Assembly: GCF_000004075.3 (NCBI RefSeq)
Contig: NC_026659.2
Coordinates: 2,790,001 to 2,854,000 of the forward strand
Source of the DNA: Cucumis sativus
Taxonomy: Eukaryota; Streptophyta; Magnoliopsida; Cucurbitales; Cucurbitaceae
DNA length: 64,000 nucleotides
Direction of reading: 5' to 3'
Position 1 is the first letter of the stretch. Every line of letters starts with the position of its first letter. A program made the translations under genes and the position numbers. Positions 47,774 to 60,669 of the stretch are shown here, in pieces. Under the pieces are notes generated by a model, which saw nothing but the letters and a program-made list of their open reading frames with translations, had not been told where the DNA came from and ran no database searches.

Positions 47774-49360
47774 ATGATTCACCAAACGTTTAACAACGCA
47801 ATTTCTCCCCTTCTACGCAAATGCAAGTCCGTCCAGCATCTCAAACAAATTCATGCTCACCTCCTCAAGACCTACCTTTCACAAAGTCCATACGCCATTG
47901 CACCTTTACTCGAAGTCGCTGCAACTTCCGGCTGTGATCGCGATTCTTTCTTCTCTTACGCTTGTGGAATTTTCAAGAACCTGCAGCAGAGGAACATTTT
48001 CATGTATAATTCAATGATCAGAGGGTATTTTCTATCGCGTTTTCCGAAACAAGCGATTTTGTGTTACTTAGATTTGATGGATCGTGGATTTCTTGCCAAT
48101 AAATATACTTTCCCGCCATTGATAAAGGCTTGCGCGTTAGTTTATCGTGAGCTGAAGCGAATAGGTTATTTGGTTCATGCCCATGTTATTGTACTTGGAT
48201 ATGAGAATGATGCTTTTGTCGTTAGTGCTCTTGTTGAATTTTATTCCTTGTTTGATTTGAAAGTTGCACGCGTATTGTTTGACAAAAGTTCTGGGAAGGA
48301 TGTAGTTGTGTGGACGGTGATGGTTGATGGGTATGGAAAGGTTGGGGATATTGAGAGTGCTAGAGTGTTGTTTGATGAAATGCCCGAGAGGAATGTAATT
48401 TCTTGGAGTGCTATGATGGCTGCTTATTCTCGGGTTAGTGACTTCAGAGAGGTGCTTTGTTTGTTTAGACAAATGCAAAAAAAGAATATTGTGCCTAATG
48501 ATTCAGTTATTGCTAGTGTTCTTACTGCTTGTGCACATCTTGGTGCTATAACACAAGGACTTTGGATGCACTCTTATGCCAAGCGCTACGGTTTGGACTC
48601 AAACCCAATATTGGCTACTGCATTGGTTGACATGTATTCAAAATGTGGTTACATCGAATCAGCTTTAGAAGTTTTTGAGGGCATTTCAAACAAAGATGCT
48701 GGGGCTTGGAATGCAATGATTTCTGGTTTTGCAATGACTGGGAATGTGGTGAAATCACTTGAGTTATTTGATAAAATGATTGCCAGTGGAACTCAGGCTA
48801 CAGAAGCTACATTTGTCTCTATCCTTGCTGCTTGTACACACGCCAAGATGGTTGAGAGAGGCCTTGAATTCTTTGACCAAATGTATCCTGTTTACAGGGT
48901 TCAACCTCAATTCGAGCATTATGCTTGTGTGGTTGATCTTATGGCTAGAGCAGGTATGGTAGAGGATGCTGAGAAATTCGTGGAGGAAAAAATGGGAGGC
49001 TTTAGTAATGTGGATGCCAATGTGTGGGGAGCAATACTGAGTGCTTGTAGACAATATAGGAATATTGAAATTGGGGACAGAATTTGGACAAAACTTTCAG
49101 CCTTGGGTTTATTAGACGGTGGTACCCAAGTTCTTTCATACAACATCTTTTCTGAAGCTGGAAGGGAAATGGCGGCAAAGGAGGTAAGAAAAAAATTCTC
49201 AGAAGCTAGATCGAAAAAAATACCAGGTTGCAGCGTGATAGTGGTTGATGGCGCAGTTCAAGAGTTTCTTGCGGGCGATCTCTCTCATCCACAAGTGCAA
49301 CATATATGTGAAATGCTTGGTTTTCTTTCTAAAATGGTGAAGTGGGAGACGGTCAAGTAA
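47774..49360 (+). CDS. Pentatricopeptide repeat protein, PLS subfamily with E-type tail
   Basis: Intronless, 528 residues, as usual for this family. The start context reads TTGAAATGATTC, and the N-terminus has the conserved LLRKCKSVQHLKQIHAHLLK start seen in PLS proteins. Repeats of P, L and S type follow from about residue 75 to 400: for example NIFMYNSMIRGYFLS, KDVVVWTVMVDGYGKVGDIE, RNVISWSAMMAAYSRV, PILATALVDMYSKCGYIE and FEHYACVVDLMARAGMVEDA. After the repeats an E and E+-like segment covers about 415-520 (VWGAILSACRQYRNIEIGDR; IPGCSVIVVDGAVQEFLAGD). No DYW deaminase domain is present, and the protein ends at SKMVKWETVK. Such proteins act in mitochondria or chloroplasts, mostly as site-specificity factors for C-to-U RNA editing together with a separate deaminase. 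No strong targeting peptide was judged by eye. The recalled counterpart may be Arabidopsis At5g47460. Confidence 0.94.
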   Translation: MIHQTFNNAISPLLRKCKSVQHLKQIHAHLLKTYLSQSPYAIAPLLEVAATSGCDRDSFFSYACGIFKNLQQRNIFMYNSMIRGYFLSRFPKQAILCYLDLMDRGFLANKYTFPPLIKACALVYRELKRIGYLVHAHVIVLGYENDAFVVSALVEFYSLFDLKVARVLFDKSSGKDVVVWTVMVDGYGKVGDIESARVLFDEMPERNVISWSAMMAAYSRVSDFREVLCLFRQMQKKNIVPNDSVIASVLTACAHLGAITQGLWMHSYAKRYGLDSNPILATALVDMYSKCGYIESALEVFEGISNKDAGAWNAMISGFAMTGNVVKSLELFDKMIASGTQATEATFVSILAACTHAKMVERGLEFFDQMYPVYRVQPQFEHYACVVDLMARAGMVEDAEKFVEEKMGGFSNVDANVWGAILSACRQYRNIEIGDRIWTKLSALGLLDGGTQVLSYNIFSEAGREMAAKEVRKKFSEARSKKIPGCSVIVVDGAVQEFLAGDLSHPQVQHICEMLGFLSKMVKWETVK

Positions 49361-49419
49361 TTTAGAAATGGTTTTCTGTTTGAGGATCTACATTCAAAAA
49401 TATCGAGGGACATCATGAG

Positions 49420-52400
49420 GCCTATATCTAGGCACTGAGTTTAAAAACTAAGATTTTATCCCAAAATAGTGAATCCAACAAAATCACTACATTTGAGGAT
49501 CTAACTTTGAAAAAAAATAAAAATATCTCACAATGTTTATAAAATTGATGAAATACTTCTCTCATTTCTCTCATCGTCAATTGGTTTGAGTTGAAACCAA
49601 CGTCATCTAATATTTTCAAATAGGAGAAATCATTTTTTTAGAATCTGTGCATTTCATTTGGTTTTATCATTTTTCTGTAAATTCAGAGGCTGCGAGTTAT
49701 CTCTCAACAAAGTTCACATAATTCCAAGTGTGCCATTGTTTGGTAAAAAGAATACCTTCAAATTTTTAAGTAGTTAATTTATTTTATTTCTCCGAAAGCA
49801 TAACAAAATTTGTTTCTTTACAGTGAAATTGGTTGTGATGATCGAGATGGAAAAAGCACAAATTCATGGCGAACGTGAATATAACTCAATGCTTGAAACA
49901 TTTACATCTTCCTTGAGGTAGATGGTTGAAATTCTCACTCTCAGATTTGTTGTACTAAGAAAAGAAAGCACAAAATCAAAGTAATCTTGCCAAGGTTTGA
50001 TGAGGTAGGGATGGAGGATATTGATGAGCAAAAGTTTCTCGCAGGTTAATTACTATTTACATTTCATTGTTATATATCAAATAATATGATACAGAATCTT
50101 GTGATTCATTTCTTTCACATTCTTTTATCCGTAGATCATCTATACTTTGAGGGTATTCTGGTGTCCTCCATTTGCAAAAGCCATTGAGTAACATTCGCAT
50201 CTTCTCCAAATCATCTCCATGGTAAATCTATACCTATGATAATCACATGTTCAGCTGCACCACTTTTCTATGAAATAATTGAAAGTTCTGACTTTGAATT
50301 CTCCTTCGTCACACTTGGCTACCATTTTATTTATTTTCTGGTACATTATCTGCTAATTTTTTTTTAATATATCCACGACCATTGAGTTCATCTTGTATAC
50401 CTTGAGTAATCTCACGAGACAACCCACCAACTATTATAATTTTGGATGACAAGGAAACTCATAGTCGTAGGATCTTAAATTTTAGGTAGATGGCCTTTAT
50501 CGATTTTACCCGTTCTCTCTAAACCCCTTATCACATTGCAATCAACAAGCACTACCTGTCTTTCGGCATGGAAAATAAAACAGTGCTTCATTGATTGAAG
50601 TCAATGGTATGGCCATATATGGGGCATGAGTGAACAATTCCACATGATTTGTGGAGCTAGCACTAGGAACAATCTCAAATATCTATCACTCTTCACACAT
50701 GAAAAGCAGATTCATTATTACATGAATTCTTACCCTTCCCTACTTTTAACAGGTGGTAGACCAACACTCTGGCATCTCTCTCTATATATATTAGCGTATG
50801 TTCGGCATATCTTTTAAAATATTTTGGTCAACCATACCATAAGTGTGTTCTTAAGGGGAAAAAAAGTAATATTTAGCTAAAAACTTGAAGAATGGCAGTT
50901 TTTAAAATCCCGGTGCCAAAATACTTTTAGAGGAAACATTTAACTAAAACGTGTTTTTTTCTCATGACTTGAACAAGATTTGTTTTAATAAGGTGTACAA
51001 CTGTGTTCTTGAGTTCTAAATTCAAAACATTTTCTTTTTCAGAAGGCATATAAAACGCACACTTAATTGCGGCTCATGGCTATGGGGAAATTAGAAGCTG
51101 CTCTTTGGTGCCTGCAAAATCAATGGAAGACAAAATCATAGGTTGGTGGAGCCAATCTTGCAGGTGACCCCAGTCCCCAACATGGTAAGAAAATTGAGAG
51201 TGACTGATACAACCTAGCACCATTCATATAAATCGGTATCTAAGTATTAAAATCTAGGTGAATATTAAGTACGTCGAGGTGTCTATAAATTGGTCCCGTG
51301 CCCATGACTATGAAGATAAGATCTTAGAGTACTTGGGACCAGTTGGCTACTCAACATATATTATTGTATCATAGAGCAATGGGCTTCCTCCATGTGATCA
51401 AGATATAAGAATGTGTCATTGTCACTTGGTTAGTTCAAGGTTATTTGTGATTTATGCTTTGATGTGAACCACTTTGAAAACACACTCCAAAGTGTTTATT
51501 CTAAAACCACATCTAATTTTTTTTAATAATGTTCTGGATCATCCAAGTGTTTTATCATGTTTTAGATCTCTATTTCAAAATAATAACCATCCTCGTTTTT
51601 ACAATTTGAAATTTGGCTAGTAACTCAATAGAAATTATCGTAAGATTTCAAGTGAAATTATCTTAAATGAAAAATTGTCGAGAATATTTACACAATATAT
51701 TAAAATTTTATATTTTATTCATAATAAATAGCAAAATTGTTGCCAAACGACTTTTAATCTCCACTTTATTTGCATATTTTAGTCTCTGTTTTCTTCTTCT
51801 TATTTGCATATTTCTTATTCCCATACGATCTTATAACCATTGTCAATACAAGAGGATCAAAATATAAAAAGCTAACATCTTTAAATGTGACTTTAAAGTT
51901 CACATTTATAAACATAATCGTGTATGTGTATGGAATTTTGAATAAGATAAGCTTAGTAAACTCACTGTCTCTCTTATCATTTTTGTATTAGGTGCATACC
52001 TTAGCACGAAATTAACAATTTAAAGCATTATAGTATAGTTTACATAAAATAATATGCCTAATTATAACTATTAGTTGTCTTCTCCAAATCAATGCACCAA
52101 TCATTATTGTTACTATTATTATTTTAATTAATTCTTTATCTTTGAAAGCTGAAGAAAATGAAAGACGTCCATATCATCATTAAAATGTTCTTTTAAAAAA
52201 AAGCATAAATCCACCCCTAATATTACTTCAAAGTTTTTGTCAAATGTATTACTTTATTGTTTTCAAAATTATCAATCTGATGCACTATATGACAAAAAAT
52301 TCAAAATATTTAGTTTCATTCGACCTTAGTTATTAAATTTTACAAAAAATTTGAGCCACATGTTCTTGCATTTTATACATCATGTGGTTTATAATTTTGC

Positions 52401-55400
52401 AGTCTATGCAGTGACATGTAAGTCCTCGTTTCTAATTTAATTGCCTAATTGTACAGAATATTCATAAACTCTATTGTAAAATTCAATTATGTCTCCTGAC
52501 TTAAAATATTAGGTTGATTTCTAATATTTTGAAATTGGATCCAACAGATTTTTTAAAAGAGTTTTTTAAAAAATTTATCGTAAATAGTAAAATTATTAAA
52601 AATATTTATCAAATATAGTAATATCTATCCGTGATATATCTTAAATTTAGTTTATTTTACTATATTTAAAAATGTTAGTTCTTTTACCAACAAAAATATA
52701 TAAGATAACAAATTGATACGGCAAATAATACATAGAAGTTAAAAAATATGTGTAATATTTTTAACATATCATTTGAGTAAATTAAGATGGTAATTGATAT
52801 GTTAAAAACAATATTAGTATAACATATCTTTTTAATCAATTTCAAACTAAAAAATGGGTTTTTAAAACAATTTTCAAAGTCAAAGTGTAAAAGTGAAAAG
52901 GTGAAAATTTTCTATGTTTAAAAACATAATTAAAACTTATTTAAAGTTAGACTTAAAAGATATAATTCAATAAAATTGGTTAAGGTTTTTTTATATGAAC
53001 AATTTCTAGAAATATACAAATATTGAAACAAATTAAACAATGACTTGGATTTTCTTTTGTATTTTTCTCTTATCTTCAAGCCAATTTTTATTAAACTTCA
53101 AATTAAAATACAATTTAATCTACCCAAAATCAAATTATAAAACTGCTCAACCCTTAAAAGAAAAAAGAAAAAGCAACTAATAAATCCTAAAACAACTTAT
53201 GAAATCAAGAAGAACAGCATAGATCAATGATCATCTCTGTATACATCGTTATAACCTTTTAATTGAGTTAACCTAAATTTCACTCTCAAACTTATTTGTA
53301 CGCTCTTTAAATTTTTCATACTTAAACATCAATATTGTGTTATTGTACATGTGCTTTTCTCTTTTAACCAATCATGTTATTTTTTGTTCAAACAAATATG
53401 ATGCAGTAAATATAAATATATATATATCGAAATGAAATTTAAAAAGAATATAATTTTTTTTTAAAGTATTGTTATTGTTATTATAGTTTATTTATTCGAT
53501 GTAGTAGTTGGATTATCCGATGGATAGGTTGTGCCAATTTTATAAAATATGCTTGGAAGAAATAATTGATGATGATTAAATTTAAAACCGACCACTATTT
53601 AATATCATTATTATTACCTGTCATTTGATCCTGGATTAATTATATTATCTCTTGATTACATTATTAATATAAACATTACTATAATAAATAAATAAATAAA
53701 ACCCCACTAAAACTCTTCTTCTAATGGATCCTTTGTGGAATTCACATCATAATTAGCTCAATGGAATGGTGAATTCCAAGTTTATTGATTGGGTTCTTTA
53801 AGTTAATTCCACGTGTCAATATTTCATCTTTTAAAATGTAATTATGCACAATAACAAATTTATCAAATTTAATTAATTATAAACTTACTCTATATCACTA
53901 TTTAAATATATATATAAGTGGATATACCAATAAATTCTGTCCCATAAGCACTTTATCAGAAAATAAAAGAAAAAGTATTTTTGCCAAAAAAATGGAAAAA
54001 GAATTTGAAAGTTTTTTTTTCCTTTTTAATTTCCCTCTAAGATGGAACACTCCACGTGGATTATCTTCGCTTTATTAAAAGAAATGTCTGCTAATTATCT
54101 GGAAGTTTTTTAAACTTTTAAATAACTTTTTTTCAGATAACAAAAACATTGATAGACATATTTTTTAAAAAAATCATAATTAATATAGGAAATATGATTT
54201 AAAAGTCAATTAGCATAAATAATTAGTTAAATTTATCTTTAAAAAAAAAATTAGTGATTACAAAAATTGAATCACTTCCGTAGTATTTATTAGAACTTAA
54301 TCATAATTTTGATTATAATGATTTAGTTTTTATATTAAAACAATAAAATGATATGCAATAATTACTATTTTAAAAATATACCAACTATATTCTTTAATTC
54401 CAAAATTTTAAGGTTTTATTTGATAAAGTTTTAAAATTTTTATTTAATTTTTTAAATACTTTTCATTGCACAAATACCAAAATAATTCTAATGTACATAA
54501 ATACGTAGAAATTATATCATTCATTTTCATAAAATATTTCCACTCAAGTTTAATTTTGAATGGCCACTCTAGATTGTCAATGATGTATTATAAGAAGAAC
54601 AAGAAAAAGAATATATTTGAGTATATATGTATTAAATATGTGTTATATAAGGTATTGATGTATTAAATAAAAGCAAATCCTCCTTAGTCCTTAGGATTAT
54701 TTAAAGTAAAAGCAACATTAAAAATGAAACAATGATCGTTGTCTTATTGTAGAAATTCCTAATCCTCTCCAGAACATTCCAATCTACATGTTTAAAATAA
54801 AATGGAAAACTTCAACTTTTACTTTATTATAATCTCAATAAAGCTGTCACCACATCTCAATCCCATCATCATTATTCCCATTCTTTTATTGCCAACCAGA
54901 ACTTCAAAAATCAAAAAAGTAAAAATATCAAATATCAAAAATCAAATTCTTAATTTTTTGTTTAACAATTATGTTATGAAAAAGGGTAATTTAAATTATA
55001 ATTCAATAATTAATATTCAACATTTAATCTTTTAATCATATCTTAATTAGTTGATTAATGTTGGACGAAGATATAGCACACCTCCATGAGTTCATGAAAC
55101 TTAAATCTTCAATTTCTTGAAATTTGTATCAACTTAAATTATATTGACAAGTACATAGTCGGACAAAAATAAATCTTTCGATTTTCATTTAAGTGAATCA
55201 ATTTAAATCATTTATTTAAGTTAACTTTATATATAGTTTATTCTTGGACAAATTTTAAATAAAACCCTACCCAAGAATCCAAATCCAACAGTTTATAAAA
55301 AATTACTAGTTTAATTGATAAAATTACAAGTCTAATATAATATTTAGGGTATAGAACTGATTGAAAAACTCTATAAATTTTTAATTTTATCACTTTTATT

Positions 55401-55700
55401 AAGTGTTTATAAATAATATCACTAATAAATTATGATTACAGATGAATAGATATGACAATATTCCACCATATTTATAAGTTTTAATTGTGTATTTTGTGAA
55501 AATTTTAATATATTACTGTATTTAAAAATTGTGATGAAACTAATTACTAAGAGTTTTAAGATTTGAATTGAAAGAGTTTTGAGAAATGAATAGAAAAAGA
55601 AGAAAGAAAGGTAAGTAATGAAAGGGAGGGAAGGGGCGGTTTGGTCGGCACCGTGCCAAGTCTCTCTCTCATAGTTTTCAACCACAAAATTCACTTTCAA
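49420..55700. other. Long intergenic region, no intact gene; possible old retroelement fragments at 49800-51420
   Basis: The first 2 kb (49800-51420) is less AT-rich than the rest and has word groups such as GGTTGTCTCGTGAGATTAC (minus strand, near 50410-50430) and GTCGAGGTGTCTATAAATTGG (plus strand, near 51275) that recall motifs of plant retroelement-derived repeats. No open frame with a protease, integrase or reverse transcriptase signature survives. From 51500 to 55700 the sequence is AT-rich without recognisable content apart from a family A repeat at 52576. Confidence 0.4.
52560..52690 (+). repeat. Dispersed short repeat, family A, copy 1
   Basis: Begins ATCGTAAATAGTAAAATTAT and continues AAAAATATTTATCAAATATAG; the copy at 60675 follows the same order with scattered mismatches. 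This looks like a small AT-rich non-autonomous element common in cucurbit introns and spacers (recalled, not checked). Confidence 0.55.
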
Positions 55701-55778
55701 CAAAATCAAATTCAATTTAATTTCTTTTATTAGAAAAAAAGTGTAAATAATTATATCAAAACGACGTTGCTTTGGTAT

Positions 55779-55786
55779 TATATAAA
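55779..55786 (+). promoter_or_regulatory. TATA box of the TIP aquaporin gene
   Basis: TATATAAA followed by CCCC sits 118-125 bases upstream of the ATG at 55904, predicting transcription start near 55810-55815 and a CT-rich leader of about 90 bases (55830-55900). Confidence 0.6.
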
Positions 55787-55903
55787 CCCCATAACTAAGC
55801 TGCTCATAGTCCATCCCTGAGCTCCCGCAGAATCTTCTATACCTTCTACCTTCTACTTCTCTCTATTTCTCAACTCTTTCCTTCGCTTTTCCCTCAACCA
55901 AAA

Positions 55904-57946
55904 ATGGTCAAGTTGGCTGTAGGTTCCGCCGCCGATTCATTCAGTGCGGCTTCTCTTAAAGCCTATCTCTCTGAATTCATCGCCACTCTCCTTTTCGTTT
56001 TCGCCGGTGTTGGCTCCGCCATTGCCTACGGTCTCTTTTTCTCTTTAACTATCTTTTCCTACATTGTTTTTTAAATATTTTTTACTTGAAGATCAACTAA
56101 TTGACACGAAATTAAGAATAATGTCTTTGAATTACGTTTCCAACTATTTCAATAAGTGTTTAAAAGTGATAAAAAAAAAAGTATAATGTATTTGAAAGAC
56201 ACCGACGTTAAAATAGTAATAGCTTAGTTGTTACGAGATCTACGTCCAAACTCGTGTAATAGTTTGTAAATGAAATTGATAGTTTCTCCATTAAATATTT
56301 CAAGACAATTTAACTGATTTGGATCTACGCTATGTTTCTGTATATATAGGTAAATTGACGTCCGATGCAGCATTGGATCCACCAGGTTTGGTGGCAGTGG
56401 CAGTGGCTCACGCATTTGCTTTGTTTGTGGGTGTGTCGATGGCAGCCAACATCTCCGGTGGGCACCTGAACCCAGCAGTGACTTTTGGGTTGGCCATCGG
56501 CGGCAACATCACCATCTTGACTGGCTTGTTCTATTGGATAGCCCAATTGCTTGGCTCCATTGTTGCTTGCCTCCTCCTTCAATTTGTTACCAACGGCAAG
56601 GTATAATAATTTAATTCCTAAATTATTTTTATTTTTCTTTCCACCAATAATTTTTTTGTTATAAGAAATTTAAATTTAAATTAGATGGTAAATAAAAACA
56701 AATAAACTGAATAGATATATTAATAGTTTGTAAGTATGAATGTATATAGAAAAATGATTGTAAATGATAAAACGCCTAAAAATGAATTTTCAATTGGTAA
56801 TTTATATATATATTTTTTGTTCGGCAAAAAAAAAGTTACCCATTAAACATTACATCTAACTAAACTTTTTTATATTCTTTGTTTCCATTTATAGACTTTT
56901 GAATTTTTAAATAAATATTCTAAACTTTTTATATATTCTAAACTTTTGAGTATGGAATAAAATTAAGATATAATCAAGTTATATTATTATTATTATTAGA
57001 TTATCCATTTTGATAAAATAAGTTTTAAATCAACAACAGGACCAAAGTAATTGTGATGGAAATAAATTTTCTTGTGCTCAATTTAACAAATAAATCATTT
57101 TTTTAAAAAAATATTTAACAATTAATAAGTGTATTTTAAATAATTATTTTTAAAAGAATTCAAATAAAAATGATTTTTTTGGTAAATTTGTTTATTCCTT
57201 AAGTCAACAAAAACAAAAACAAGCCCTAATCTAAGTTAATGAAATCAATATTTTAACTTTGTTTTTGTTAAAATGTCGTTTTAATCAACCTACTTAAACT
57301 AATTCCACTTAAATCTATGCACTTTTAATAAACGAAAAGAAGAAGAAGTTGGTTTATTAAATAAACTTCATTATCTACTAGATTTTAAAAGTAAATTCAC
57401 TAACATTTTTTTAATGAAAATGATTAGTTTCATTAAACAATGTCAATAACATTCAATTTCGCAATACAATTTTATATATATTTTTATTAAAAGTACATTA
57501 TACAAAATTTGTACTTTAATTAATTTACTTAGTGTAAGTTTAATTGAAAGTTTTGGTATTTAATCTTATAGAGCATTCCAACCCACGGCGTGGCAGCAGG
57601 ACTTGGAGCAATTGAAGGAGTTGTCTTCGAAATAATAATCACCTTCGGTCTGGTCTACACAGTTTACGCCACCGCCGCGGACCCCAAAAAGGGTTCTCTT
57701 GGAACCATTGCCCCAATCGCCATCGGCTTCATTGTGGGTGCCAACATTCTCGCTGCTGGCCCATTTAGCGGTGGGTCCATGAACCCGGCCCGTTCATTCG
57801 GCCCAGCTGTTGTAAGTGGAGACTTCTCTCAGATTTGGATCTACTGGGTCGGCCCACTTATTGGCGGTGGCCTTGCCGGGCTTATCTATGGCGATGTGTT
57901 TATTTCCTCTTATGCCCCTGTTCCCGTCTCTGGTGATTATGCTTAA
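55904..57946 (+). CDS. Tonoplast intrinsic protein (aquaporin), TIP2 (delta-TIP) type
   Basis: Three exons: 55904-56030, 56350-56600 and 57572-57946 (TAA); 250 residues, the usual TIP length, with phases 1 and 0 closing. Six membrane helices are evident. Both pore motifs are intact: [11 protein letters not shown] with NPA at 83-85 and [13 protein letters not shown] with NPA at 197-199. His63 in helix 2 and Arg200 after the second NPA fit the His/Ile/Gly/Arg selectivity filter that marks TIP2 proteins, which pass water and ammonia across the vacuolar membrane. The N-terminus [20 protein letters not shown] and the C-terminus PVPVSGDYA are also TIP2-like. Recalled relatives are Arabidopsis TIP2;2 (At4g17340) and TIP2;3 (At5g47450). 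It is flanked upstream by a clean TATA promoter and downstream by a tRNA gene. Confidence 0.96.
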
Positions 57947-58119
57947 AATCTCAATTTGATTTCTTTGGAATGTGTTGTTTTGTTTTGTTTGTGTGTTCTT
58001 CTTTTATTGGAAAAAAGAATTTGTAATTTTCTCTCTTTTCTTTCAATGTTTTTCTTTTGAGGTATTTTCCTTTTCTCATCAATGTACTTTTCTTTTAGGT
58101 TTTGTGTTTATTGTCAATT

Positions 58120-58125
58120 AATAAA
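58120..58125 (+). terminator. Polyadenylation signal of the TIP gene
   Basis: AATAAA, about 175 bases after the stop codon and preceded by a T-rich 3' UTR with TTTGT-type far-upstream words. Confidence 0.5.
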
Positions 58126-58305
58126 AAAAAGTGTAAATTACTATTTATGTGTGTTCTTCATATTTTTATTTTGGATGTTGAAAGATTTGTTTTAAAATAA
58201 GTTGAATTATCATCACAACTATTATTAAATATAGCCAAGGAGACAAAATAAGTATAAACCATAGAAAAACATTAAAAATCTTGATAGACATGTACTATCC
58301 AACAA

Positions 58306-58378
58306 GCCCGTCTAGCTCAGTTGGTAGAGCGCAAGGCTCTTAACCTTGTGGTCGTGGGTTCGAGCCCCACGGTGGGCG
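58306..58378 (+). tRNA. tRNA-Lys (anticodon CTT)
   Basis: Seventy-three bases fold as a full cloverleaf. The acceptor stem GCCCGTC pairs with GGTGGGC (two G-U pairs), the D arm has TAGCTCAGTTGGTAGAGC (A box), the anticodon stem CAAGG/CCTTG closes the loop CTCTTAA with CTT at 58339-58341, and the T arm has GGTTCGAGCCCC (B box). It reads AAG lysine codons. No intron and no encoded CCA, as in eukaryotic nuclear genes. A CAA just upstream fits plant Pol III initiation, and the T6 run at 58383 is a Pol III terminator. Confidence 0.97.
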
Positions 58379-58382
58379 AATA

Positions 58383-58388
58383 TTTTTT
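58383..58388 (+). terminator. Pol III oligo-T terminator of tRNA-Lys
   Basis: A run of T residues starts five bases past the tRNA 3' end, the standard stop for RNA polymerase III. Confidence 0.8.
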
Positions 58389-59793
58389 ATTTCCCAATTT
58401 GAAGTTTTATATTAATCTAATGCTTCACATATTAGTTGTTTAATAATGTTATTAGTCCATTTCTTTTGAAATATGACATTTTAACTTTTTTTTTTTTTTT
58501 TTTGTAATTAAAAGTAATGGTTTTTAAATATTTTTTTAGGATTGAAAAATTTAAATATTATAGATTAAATTTTCAAACAAATCGTAATTTTTTATTATTT
58601 AGAATATGTTTAGACGAATTTTTAATATTTCAAATTTAGTTTAAATAAAATATAGATCGTGATCCATATGTACTGTAATAATATTATTGTGATTAGAGAA
58701 ATAATTGGATGAGATTAATAATCAAATAAATCACTATTTCTTTACTAATTTGAATTCATAATAAATTTTTATAAAGATATTAACAAAAAAGATTGCACAT
58801 GAAATAATTATGGCTAAAAGAAAGAATTTAATGGAAGTGGATTTTCCAACACAAGGATAAGATATAATAATTGGATCATAGTTGAACAAAATGAAATTTA
58901 ATATTCAATGTTCAAAAGCATGAAATGTCTTATCAAATTTGGCATTCTACATGACACCTTAATTACTACTAATCTTTGCAATTTCTTGATATATATCCAA
59001 CAACAAACTTAATTATTAACAAATTTTTCTAGAACAATGATTTTTGTTTTGTTCATCATACCAAAAAAAAAGAAGAAAAAGACCATTCAATCAGTCTTAA
59101 TTTGGTCAAATTTCATGATTTGTTATTTAGAATTTGGTTCTAACTTACAAATTGGCTGAACTTGAATGTAATAGTTTACATCCATTAATTTGAATCAAAA
59201 TAATGTTTATGGTCTTTAATGTAATAATTATTTGGAAAAATATGTGACATTGATTTTGTATCCATGGTTTTAGTTTGAGAGAACATCGTAGAATGCATAT
59301 ATATTTTCGATTAAAATTATAAATTGTTACAAATTAGTATTTATACTTTTTTTATATTAAGTTTGCAATTAAAAATCGTCTTCATTTAATTTTTATACTT
59401 GTATAAATATAAATTTCTTTGGGTGTTAGGATCAATAAAATGAATAGTTAGAATGGAGCAGGAAGAATTAAAAAAAAACCATAATTAAGATAGTAAATTG
59501 ATTTTTTTTATTTATAAATACTAGGAGTCTAAATCGATTAAATTATGAAGTGTTTAAAAATGTTGAAATTAATATAACTATTATTTTAAAATTTAATTAA
59601 CAAAACAATCCAAAAATTGAAGGGTTTAAAGCAATATTGATATTCTTTTCTTTTTTTATTTAGATCAATTATGTTTTGGGTTAAAGTGAATAGGTTCAAT
59701 TCATTCTAAAATTCATTTATGAAAATTCTTGTTTTATTTTTAAAATTAAAGAGTTTAAAAAAATAAAAAAATGTATGTTAATAGAATTCACGT

Positions 59794-59840
59794 CACTTAC
59801 ATTTTTTAAATTATAAAAATAACAAATTTAAAAACAAATT
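59794..59840 (+). repeat. Dispersed short repeat, family B, copy 3
   Basis: CACTTACATTTTTTAAATT, then ATAAAAATAAC and AAATTTAAAAAC, aligned almost base for base with the copy at 47406. It is followed by GTCAGATTAAAGTCTGATTA, which contains a short palindrome (TCAGATTAAAGTCTGA). Confidence 0.6.
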
Positions 59841-60669
59841 ACCGTCAGATTAAAGTCTGATTATCGTCGTATTTATCAAATTTAAAATATACAAAAAAAA
59901 AGTTATTATAAATTGTTTTTGTTTAATTGTTGTTTTTTTTTTTTTTTTTGTCAAATGTAGTTTTCCTTGCAAAAAAATTTGAAAGATAGATACTATTTTG
60001 AATAGAAAATCAAAAGTCATAATCTTATTTAAGGAAATAGAAGGAAATTGTGGCAAAAAAAAGTTATTATAAGAATATGTTTTTTAGAGAAAAAATATTG
60101 AAAGAAAATATTACTAAATAAAGAACAAAATGTTATTAAATCAATATATTTTTTTTCTTTTGAGCTAAAAACTAAGAAAATAAATTGAATTGAATTTGAT
60201 TTCTTTAATTTAAAATCAGAAAATATAGTGACCTAATATCTCAGACTGTTTTTGAAAATCGTTTTAAAGATAAAATTAATTATTAAAAATATTTACAAAT
60301 ATAACTTCTATCAAAATTTATTAATCACTTTTACACCCAAATAAGTAAATCTTTTAATATAATTGTAAATAAGTTTGTTCAATTTGAATATCTATTTCCG
60401 AAAATAATAAAAACAAAAATGGCAATAATTTCTAAAAAGAAATGAAACATAAATAATTTTGAAATTATTGTCTTTAATTCACAATTTTCAAATTCAATGT
60501 AGACAATTATATGCACTTCATATACAAAAAAAAAGTGTACTATTATTCAATTCAATTTTCAACAATAATTTTTTCTTTCTTTCTATTTTTTTCAAAAAAC
60601 GAAAAACCTTTTCCATGATAACACTAACCTTATCCTATATCTTCTTCCCAAAATAATAGAACGCAAAAT

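Noticed and set aside
48137-48478. 113-codon frame antisense to the PPR gene
   Set aside because: Shadow of the real coding sequence; the PPR repeats on the plus strand explain the openness.
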